A DNA stretch of 5,686 nucleotides from an uncultured Pseudomonadota bacterium (GTDB taxonomy: Bacteria > Myxococcota_A > UBA796 > UBA9615): contig CALCXL010000452.1 of NCBI GenBank assembly GCA_937907595.1, positions 1-5,686 of the forward strand, written 5' to 3'. Positions within the stretch are counted from its first letter, which is position 1; each line of letters begins with the position of its first letter. Shown in pieces: positions 1 through 5,248 of this stretch. The position numbers were made by a program, and so were the translations under genes. The notes beneath the pieces were generated by a model, which saw nothing but the letters and a program-made list of their open reading frames with translations, made no database searches and was not told the origin of the DNA.

Positions 1-229
1 GGTCGACGTCGCCGCCCTCGGCGATGACCTCGGTGTCCTGCTCCAGTTCGACGCTCAGCATCCCGCCGAAGCCGGAGTCCGCGGAGAAGGACACGGTGGA
101 GCCCACGGCCCAGCCGCGGTCGTCCACGACGTGGTACCCGCCGGTGCGCAGCGTGGAGGGCCGGTCGGGCGCGGTGCAGGCGCTGGCGACCAGGACGAGG
201 GCGAGGACGGGGACGGTTCGGCGGATCAT
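1..229 (-). CDS. Putative lipoprotein of unknown function (5' part only)
   Basis: The gene is read leftward from an ATG at 229-227 and runs off the window, so only the first 76 residues are visible. The N-terminus is MIRR followed by a hydrophobic stretch (about residues 6-17) ending in VASAC, which resembles a lipobox with the acceptor cysteine at residue 18. The -3 position is Ala rather than the commoner Leu, so lipidation is likely but not certain. The mature part (TAPDRPSTLRTGGYHVVDDR onward) is polar and acidic and has no motif that I recognise. The start is well supported: AGGAG lies at 242-238 on this strand, 8 bases before the ATG, and the signal sequence begins right at the start. 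It is transcribed divergently from the mutase operon, which says little about its role. A plain Sec-secreted protein is the alternative. Confidence 0.72.
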   Translation of the reverse strand, partial: MIRRTVPVLALVLVASACTAPDRPSTLRTGGYHVVDDRGWAVGSTVSFSADSGFGGMLSVELEQDTEVIAEGGDVD

Positions 230-237
230 GGGAGGTG

Positions 238-242
238 CTCCT
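238..242 (-). promoter_or_regulatory. Ribosome binding site of the lipoprotein gene
   Basis: On the minus strand this reads AGGAG, 8 bases upstream of the ATG at 229. It is the main reason for choosing that start codon. Confidence 0.65.
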
Positions 243-325
243 GGGGTGGCTGCAGGACATTCTCTGCACGCGGGGGGCCCATGCGATCGGGCAGCCCTGT
301 GCCCGGTGGCCTGAAACGGCGCGCC

Positions 326-341
326 GACCCCCGGTGGGGTC
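326..341. repeat. Short GC-rich inverted repeat in the divergent region
   Basis: GACCCC (326-331) and GGGGTC (336-341) are perfect inverted copies around a CGGT loop, giving a 6-bp hairpin. No T-run follows on either strand, so it does not look like a Rho-independent terminator. It lies about 30 bases upstream of the possible -10 box of mutA and could be an operator half-site pair. In DNA this GC-rich it could also be chance. Confidence 0.3.
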
Positions 342-371
342 CCCCTTGCCGTCGGCCCCGGCGCACGGCGC

Positions 372-380
372 TGGTATCCT
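372..380 (+). promoter_or_regulatory. Possible extended -10 promoter element of the mutA-mutB-meaB operon
   Basis: TGGTATCCT fits the extended -10 pattern, a TG followed one base later by a hexamer matching TATAAT at 4 of 6. Extended -10 promoters can work without a strong -35, and none is seen here. Transcription would begin near 387 and leave a leader of roughly 13 bases that still includes the GGAGG at 391-395. This is inference from pattern only; promoter consensus in this organism is unknown. Confidence 0.3.
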
Positions 381-390
381 GCGCGCCCTC

Positions 391-395
391 GGAGG
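391..395 (+). promoter_or_regulatory. Ribosome binding site of mutA
   Basis: GGAGG lies 4 bases before the ATG at 400. The spacing is on the short side, but it is the best purine-rich match upstream. It favours ATG 400 over the in-frame upstream ATG at 235, which would add 55 residues of non-conserved sequence and has no comparable site. Confidence 0.6.
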
Positions 396-399
396 CCCG

Positions 400-2040
400 A
401 TGTCCCAGCCCGCTTTTCCCCCCGTCGATCGCTCCGCCTGGCGTCAGCAGGTCGAGCTCGAGTTGAAGGGCCGCGACCCCGATCGGGTCCTGCTTGGCCG
501 CACCGAGGACGGCCTGACCGTGCGCCCCCTCTACCTGGCGGAGGACGCCCCGCCGACTCCGAACGAGGCCGCCGGCGCGCGGCCCGTGGGTCCCCTGCCC
601 TGGGGGGTGGACGCGACCTACGCCGGCCCGGGCGCCCTGGACGCGGCCGCGGCGGACGTGGCGGGAGGGGTCACGGGGCTGCGCATCGACCCGGCGGCCT
701 GCGGGATCGGCGACGCCGAGAGCCTGGCGGCGCTCCTGCCCCGGCCCGGCCTGCACGTCGAAGTGGTGGGGGCCGAATACGCCGACTGGATCGGCTCGCT
801 GGATGCCGATGGCTGGCTGCTCTGCGCGCCGGGGGACCTCCGGATCGGTCGCCTGCTCGCCGGGGGCCACCGGATCTCCCTGACCTCCGAGGATTGGGCC
901 AGCCGCGGGGCCACGGGGCTGCAGGAGATCGGCTGGCTGGTGGCCGCGGCGCTCTCCGGCCTCCGGCAGGCGGTGGACGCGGGCGCCGACCTGGCCGACT
1001 GCGCCTCCCGGTTGCAGCTCACGGTCACGGTGGGGCGGGAGGTCTTTCCCTCCATCGCCCGGCTGCGCGCGCTGCGCCTGCTCTGGGCCCGGACGCTGGG
1101 CGCCTGGGGGATCGCCCCCCCGCCCCTGCGCCTGCGCGCCGTCACGCACCCCGGGGTGATCACGGCCCGGGACCCCTGGATCAACCTGCTGCGCGGCAGC
1201 CACGGGGCCTTCGCCGCGATCGCGGGCGGGGCCGATCGCATCGAGGTGCTGCCCCTGGACGCCGCCCTGGGCCAGCCCGACGCTCTCGCCCGCCGCATGG
1301 CGCGCAACACATCGCAGATCCTGGGCCTGGAGAGCCACCTGGGCCGGGTGCGCGATCCCGCTGCCGGCTCCTGGTTCCTGGAGTCCCTGACCGCGCAGTC
1401 CGCCCAGGGAGCCTGGGCCGCCTTCCAGCGCATCGGAGGGGACCTGGGGCTCGCCGAGGCCCTGGACAGCGGCCGCATCGACGCCCTCTGCGAGACCTCG
1501 TGGGAGGCCCGGGCCGACGCCCTCGGCGACCGACGCCTGGCGGTGACCGGGGTCTCCGAGTACCCCGACGCAGCCGAGCTCCCCCACCGCGACGGCCCCC
1601 CCCGCAGCACCGGCCACCGGGACTCTGAGGACTGGGAGGCGCTGCGCGAGCGCGTCAGCGGAGCGGGTGCGCGGGTGCTCCTGGCGACCTGGGGCCCACG
1701 CGCCGAGTGGAACGCGCGGGCGATGTGGGCGGAGAACCTGCTGCGGGCCGGCGGCTTCGACGTCGCCGTGCGCGGGCCTGGCGAGTGGCAGGACCTGCCG
1801 GCCGCCTGGTCGGGGTCGAGGGCCCACGCCGTCTGCCTCTGCGCCGTCGACGCCCGCTACATCGACGCTTCCCAGGCAGTGCACGCCCTGCGGGAGGCCG
1901 GCGCCACCGTGGTGCTGCTCGCCGGCAAGGCCAGTCGGGACACCGAGGACGCCGACCTCGACCTGATCTTGCACGCGGGCGCGCCCGTGCTCGAACGCCT
2001 CACGGCCCTGGCGGCCACCGTGCTGGATCCCTCCTCATGA
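400..2040 (+). CDS. mutA: Methylmalonyl-CoA mutase small (beta) subunit, MutA
   Basis: This is the non-catalytic partner of MutB in heterodimeric methylmalonyl-CoA mutase, 546 residues, cytosolic. A typical opening segment (TEDGLTVRPLY, about residues 35-45) leads into a degenerate mutase barrel. Conserved stretches include RDPW (257-260) with the following INLLRG, ARNT (301-304), ESHLGRVRDPAAGSW (ending at W325) and the linker HRDSE (406-410). The C-terminal region from about residue 425 is a cobalamin-binding-like fold that has lost the cofactor motif. Where MutB has Asp590, His592 and Lys586, simple alignment puts Arg434, Glu436 and Thr430. Loss of these residues is normal for this subunit, which is structural. 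The protein is shorter than the roughly 620-640 residues I recall for the family; the shortfall seems to lie in the N-terminal half of the barrel (about residues 125-160) and in the interdomain linker. Its stop codon overlaps the mutB start. Confidence 0.93.
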   Translation: MSQPAFPPVDRSAWRQQVELELKGRDPDRVLLGRTEDGLTVRPLYLAEDAPPTPNEAAGARPVGPLPWGVDATYAGPGALDAAAADVAGGVTGLRIDPAACGIGDAESLAALLPRPGLHVEVVGAEYADWIGSLDADGWLLCAPGDLRIGRLLAGGHRISLTSEDWASRGATGLQEIGWLVAAALSGLRQAVDAGADLADCASRLQLTVTVGREVFPSIARLRALRLLWARTLGAWGIAPPPLRLRAVTHPGVITARDPWINLLRGSHGAFAAIAGGADRIEVLPLDAALGQPDALARRMARNTSQILGLESHLGRVRDPAAGSWFLESLTAQSAQGAWAAFQRIGGDLGLAEALDSGRIDALCETSWEARADALGDRRLAVTGVSEYPDAAELPHRDGPPRSTGHRDSEDWEALRERVSGAGARVLLATWGPRAEWNARAMWAENLLRAGGFDVAVRGPGEWQDLPAAWSGSRAHAVCLCAVDARYIDASQAVHALREAGATVVLLAGKASRDTEDADLDLILHAGAPVLERLTALAATVLDPSS

Positions 2041-4160
2041 GCCTTCCCGACCTCTCCTCCCTCCCCTTCGCCTCCCTGCCGGTCGCCCCCGCCTCCCCCG
2101 CAGGCGGCGACGCGTTCCAGACCCCCGAGGACATCCCCCTGCAGGCGCAGTACCGCGAGCGCCCCGACGTGCCCTGGCTGCACTCGGCGCCGGGCTTCGC
2201 GCCCAACGTGCGCGGCCCCTACACCACGATGTTCGTGCGCCGCCCCTGGACCGTGCGGCAGTACGCGGGGTTCTCCACGGCGGAGGCCTCCAACGCCTTC
2301 TACCGGCGCAACCTGGCGGCGGGTCAGAAGGGCCTGTCCATCGCCTTCGACCTGGCGACGCACCGCGGCTACGACAGCGACCACCCCCGCGTGGTGGGGG
2401 ACGTGGGCATGGCCGGCGTCGCCATCGACTCCATCCTGGACATGCGGATCCTCTTCGACCGCATCCCCCTGGACCAGATGAGCGTGTCGATGACGATGAA
2501 CGGCGCGGTGCTGCCGATCCTCGCGCTCTACGTCGTCGCGGCCGAGGAGCAGGGCGTCTCCCCCGCGCAGCTGGCGGGCACGATCCAGAACGACGTGCTC
2601 AAGGAGTTCATGGTCCGCAACACCTACATCTACCCGCCGGCACCCAGCATGCGGATCATCGCGGACATCTTCGCCTTCACCAGCCAGCACATGCCGCGCT
2701 TCAACAGCATCAGCGTGTCCGGGTACCACATGCAGGAGGCCGGGGCGACGGCCGACATCGAGCTGGCCTACACCCTCGCCGACGGCCTGGAGTACGTGCG
2801 CACGGGCGTGGCCGCGGGGCTGGACGTCGACGCCTTCGCCCCCCGCATCTCCTTCTTCTTCGCGGTGGGCATGAGCTACCTGCTGGAGGTCGCGAAGCTG
2901 CGCGCGGCGCGCCTGCTGTGGGCCGAGCTGATGGCGGGCTTCTCCCCGAAGAACCCCAAGTCCCTGAAGCTGCGCACCCACTGTCAGACCTCGGGCTGGT
3001 CGCTGACGGCGCAGGACGTCTACAACAACGTCACCCGCACCGCCGTCGAGGCCCTGGCGGCCGTGCACGGCGGCACCCAGAGCCTGCACACCAACAGCCT
3101 GGACGAGGCCCTGGCGCTGCCGAGCGACTTCTCGGCCCGCATCGCCCGCAACACGCAGATCCAGCTGCAGCAGGAGGCCGGCGTCTGCGCGGTGGCCGAT
3201 CCCTGGGGCGGCAGCTTCTGCATCGAGCAGCTGACGGCGGAGTTGGCCGACAAGGCGCGCGCGCACCTCGCGGAGATCGAGGAGCTGGGCGGCATGGTCC
3301 AGGCGATCGAGGCCGGCCTGCCCAAGATGCGCATCGAGGAGTCGGCCGCCCGGGCCCAGGCCCGCATCGACTCGGGGCGCCAGGCGATCCTGGGCGTCAA
3401 CACCCACCGGCTGGCGGAGCGCGAGGACATCCCGGTGCTGCAGGTGGACAACCAAAGGGTGCGGGAGGCCCAATTGGCCCGGCTTGCGACGCTGAAGGCC
3501 GAGCGGGATCCCGTCGCCACCGAGGCTTCGCTGACCGCCCTGACGAAGGCCGCCGAGGGCGACGGCAACCTCCTGGAGGCCTGCATCGACGCCGCGCGGG
3601 CCCACGCCACCGTAGGTGAGATGAGCCTGGCCCTGGAGCGCGTGTTCGGCCGCCACCGGGCCCGGATTCGCAACATCAGCGGCGTGTACAGTGGCGAGGT
3701 GGGCGAAACCGACGATGCAGTGACCCGCGTGCGCGCCCGCGTGAGCCGCTTCGCCGACGAGGAGGGCCGGCGTCCCCGGCTCCTGGTGGCCAAGATGGGT
3801 CAGGACGGCCACGACCGCGGCCAGAAGGTGATCGCCACGGCCTTCGCCGACCTGGGCTTCGACGTCGACGTCGGACCCCTCTTTCAGACGCCTGGAGAGA
3901 CGGCGCGCCAGGCCGTGGAGAACGACGTGCACGTCGTCGGCGTGAGCTCCCTGGCCGCCGGCCACCTCACCCTGGTGCCCGCGCTCAAGGCCGAGCTGGC
4001 CGCCCTGGGCCGCGGGGACATCCTGGTGGTGGTGGGCGGCGTGGTGCCCCCCCAGGACTACGCCGCGTTGCGGGCCGCGGGGGCCGCCGCCATCTTCGGC
4101 CCGGGCACCGTCATCTCCGACGCCGCCGACGAGCTCCTGACCGCCCTGGAAGCCTCCTGA
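2037..4160 (+). CDS. mutB: Methylmalonyl-CoA mutase large (alpha) catalytic subunit, MutB
   Basis: This 707-residue cytosolic enzyme uses adenosylcobalamin to rearrange (R)-methylmalonyl-CoA to succinyl-CoA. Residues from about 60 to 420 form the substrate barrel. The Tyr of RQYAGF (Y76), Gln184 (TIQND), Arg194 (MVRNT) and Tyr230-His231 (GYHM) correspond to Propionibacterium Tyr89, Gln197, Arg207 and Tyr243-His244. The Tyr/Arg pair binds the methylmalonyl carboxylate and separates this enzyme from isobutyryl-CoA mutase, which has Phe/Gln there. The C-terminal B12 domain (about 575-707) has DGHDRG at 590-595 with His592 as lower cobalt ligand, Lys586, the Ser-x-Leu at 637-639 and Gly-Gly at 667-668. 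The start is the ATG overlapping the mutA stop (ATGA); the Shine-Dalgarno is weak (GGA at 2025-2027), so translation is probably coupled to mutA. The open frame extends 110 codons further upstream, but that part overlaps mutA and is not mutase-like. The N-terminus is shorter than usual. Confidence 0.97.
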   Translation: MSLPDLSSLPFASLPVAPASPAGGDAFQTPEDIPLQAQYRERPDVPWLHSAPGFAPNVRGPYTTMFVRRPWTVRQYAGFSTAEASNAFYRRNLAAGQKGLSIAFDLATHRGYDSDHPRVVGDVGMAGVAIDSILDMRILFDRIPLDQMSVSMTMNGAVLPILALYVVAAEEQGVSPAQLAGTIQNDVLKEFMVRNTYIYPPAPSMRIIADIFAFTSQHMPRFNSISVSGYHMQEAGATADIELAYTLADGLEYVRTGVAAGLDVDAFAPRISFFFAVGMSYLLEVAKLRAARLLWAELMAGFSPKNPKSLKLRTHCQTSGWSLTAQDVYNNVTRTAVEALAAVHGGTQSLHTNSLDEALALPSDFSARIARNTQIQLQQEAGVCAVADPWGGSFCIEQLTAELADKARAHLAEIEELGGMVQAIEAGLPKMRIEESAARAQARIDSGRQAILGVNTHRLAEREDIPVLQVDNQRVREAQLARLATLKAERDPVATEASLTALTKAAEGDGNLLEACIDAARAHATVGEMSLALERVFGRHRARIRNISGVYSGEVGETDDAVTRVRARVSRFADEEGRRPRLLVAKMGQDGHDRGQKVIATAFADLGFDVDVGPLFQTPGETARQAVENDVHVVGVSSLAAGHLTLVPALKAELAALGRGDILVVVGGVVPPQDYAALRAAGAAAIFGPGTVISDAADELLTALEAS

Positions 4161-4164
4161 GCCG

Positions 4165-5154
4165 ATGGCGCGACGCCGCCTGAGCACCGACGCCCTGGAG
4201 GCCGGGGTCCTGGCCGGCGACCGTGGCCTGCTGGCCCGCGCGATCACCCTGGTCGAGAGCACGCGGGCCGCGGACGCCGCCCAGGCCAACGACCTGATGG
4301 AGCGCCTGTTGCCCCACACCGGGGGAGCCTGGCGCGTGGGCATCTCCGGGGTGCCGGGGGTGGGCAAGAGCACCCTGCTGGACGCGCTGGGCATGTTCCT
4401 GCTGGAGCAGGGGCGCCGCCCCGCGGTCCTGGCCGTGGACCCCAGCTCCGCTCTGAGCGGGGGCTCCATCCTGGGCGACAAGACCCGCATGGAGCGCCTG
4501 GCCAGCGATCCCCGAGCCTTCATCCGGCCCTCCCCCGCCGCCCAGACCCTCGGCGGCGTGGCCCGCCGCTCCCACGAGACCCTGCTGCTCTGTGAGGCCG
4601 CGGGCTTCGACGTGGTGCTGGTGGAGACGGTGGGCGTGGGCCAGAGCGAGACGCTGGTGGCGGACCTCGTCGACACCTTCGTGCTGCTGCTGCTCCCCGG
4701 GGCCGGCGACGAGCTGCAGGGCATCAAGCGCGGCATCGTCGAGCTGGCCGACGTGCTGGCCGTCAACAAGTGCGACGCCGACCGCAGCAAGGCGAAGCGC
4801 GCGGCGCTGGAGTACCGCGCCGCGCTGCACTACCTGCGGCCGCGCACGCCGGGCTGGACGCCGACGGTGGGGCTGCTGTCCGGCGAGACCGGCGAGGGGT
4901 TGCCCGAGCTGTGGGCGGGCGTGGCCGCGCACCGCGATGCGCTGCAGGCCGGCGGGACCCTGGAGCGGCAGCGGGCCGACCAGCTGGGACGCCGTCTGTG
5001 GCAGCTCCTGCGGGAGGGGCTGATGTCGGCGTTCAGGGGGCGCGATGGGGCCGATTCGGCCCTGGCTGCGATGGAGGAGTCCGTTCGCTCGGGCACAAAG
5101 ACCCCAGGGCGGGCGGCCGAGGAGCTGCTGGCCAACTTCGCGCAGCGGGGCTGA
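4165..5154 (+). CDS. meaB: MeaB/ArgK family GTPase, G-protein chaperone of methylmalonyl-CoA mutase
   Basis: This is a 329-residue P-loop GTPase of the MeaB (human MMAA, E. coli ArgK/YgfD) family. It gates adenosylcobalamin loading into the mutase, protects it from inactivation and helps eject damaged cofactor. Visible motifs are Walker A GVPGVGKS (62-69), VDPSS (Asp92), the switch I signature GGSILGDKTRM (99-109, with Asp105), ETVGVGQSE (154-162, G3 region), the switch III loop PGAGDELQGIK (178-188), and NKCD (201-204), the guanine-specificity NKxD motif. Length and residue numbering agree with Methylorubrum extorquens MeaB as I recall it. The C-terminal helical part (about 265-329) corresponds to the dimerisation arm. 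It begins 4 bases after the mutB stop with only a weak Shine-Dalgarno, so translational coupling is likely. The old name ArgK (arginine/ornithine transport kinase) is a historical misassignment; placement beside mutB supports the MeaB role. Confidence 0.96.
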   Translation: MARRRLSTDALEAGVLAGDRGLLARAITLVESTRAADAAQANDLMERLLPHTGGAWRVGISGVPGVGKSTLLDALGMFLLEQGRRPAVLAVDPSSALSGGSILGDKTRMERLASDPRAFIRPSPAAQTLGGVARRSHETLLLCEAAGFDVVLVETVGVGQSETLVADLVDTFVLLLLPGAGDELQGIKRGIVELADVLAVNKCDADRSKAKRAALEYRAALHYLRPRTPGWTPTVGLLSGETGEGLPELWAGVAAHRDALQAGGTLERQRADQLGRRLWQLLREGLMSAFRGRDGADSALAAMEESVRSGTKTPGRAAEELLANFAQRG

Positions 5155-5248
5155 AGCAGCGACGTCGCAGCGGCCTGCCCCAGCCCATCGCGCCCACCCC
5201 ACACGCTGACCCTGGACCGGGCCTGAACCCGTCTGTATGTTCGCCGGG
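5155..5248. other. Short intergenic gap between meaB and the HEAT-repeat gene
   Basis: These 94 bases contain no gene that I can support. A perfect palindrome GCGACGTCGC (5159-5168) follows the meaB stop, and a 4-bp stem (CGGG 5218-5221, CCCG 5228-5231) lies further on. Neither is followed by a T-run, so no Rho-independent terminator is evident and read-through from meaB cannot be excluded. The right end holds the possible promoter described separately. Confidence 0.4.
5213..5241 (+). promoter_or_regulatory. Possible sigma-70-type promoter of the HEAT-repeat gene
   Basis: TGGACC (5213-5218) matches TTGACA at 4 of 6 and TATGTT (5236-5241) matches TATAAT at 4 of 6, with an ideal 17-base spacer. 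The -10 ends only 7 bases before the ATG at 5249, so transcription would begin at or next to the start codon and give a leaderless or near-leaderless mRNA. That fits the lack of any Shine-Dalgarno there. The match is modest and the assignment is inference. Confidence 0.35.

Larger units (their letters stand above)
230..399. promoter_or_regulatory. Divergent intergenic region
   Basis: These 170 bases separate two genes transcribed away from each other, so they should hold both promoters. Rightward, TGGTATCCT at 372-380 resembles an extended -10 box (TGn followed by a hexamer matching TATAAT at 4 of 6). I see no good -35 at standard spacing: TTGCCG at 346-351 is 23 bases away, which is too far. 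Leftward, GAGAAT on the minus strand (264-259) matches TATAAT at 4 of 6, with only a poor -35 (ATCGCA, 287-282). No recognisable regulator operator or riboswitch was found; in particular I see no convincing cobalamin riboswitch B12-box in either direction. That the region is a promoter region is inferred from the gene arrangement; the individual boxes are weak. Confidence 0.5.

Noticed and set aside
317..326. Perfect 10-bp palindrome CGGCGCGCCG
   Set aside because: Such GC palindromes are expected by chance at this base composition, and nothing around it suggests a binding site.
235..399. Upstream in-frame start for mutA at 235
   Set aside because: It would add 55 residues unlike any mutase N-terminus and lacks a Shine-Dalgarno. 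ATG 400 has GGAGG just upstream and begins normal MutA sequence.
24..466. Plus-strand open frames over the lipoprotein gene and intergenic region
   Set aside because: They lie antisense to a gene with a clear start and signal peptide, and their translations show no recognisable features.
226..1974. A 582-codon minus-strand frame across mutA and the intergenic region
   Set aside because: Composition is again typical of an antisense shadow. The real minus-strand gene here starts at 229 in a different frame.
1707..2036. N-terminal extension of mutB by 110 codons
   Set aside because: The extension lies fully within mutA in another frame and encodes Arg/Gly-rich sequence. The ATGA overlap start at 2037 fits the family.
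1857..4790. A 977-codon open frame on the minus strand, antisense to the end of mutA, all of mutB and much of meaB
   Set aside because: Its translation is low-complexity and Gly/Arg/His/Gln/Val-rich, with no domain. Long antisense frames arise automatically where third codon positions are almost all G or C, and the plus-strand genes here are certain.
5159..5168. Perfect palindrome GCGACGTCGC just after meaB, considered as a terminator
   Set aside because: The self-complementary sequence leaves no loop, and no T-run follows, so it does not fit a Rho-independent terminator.
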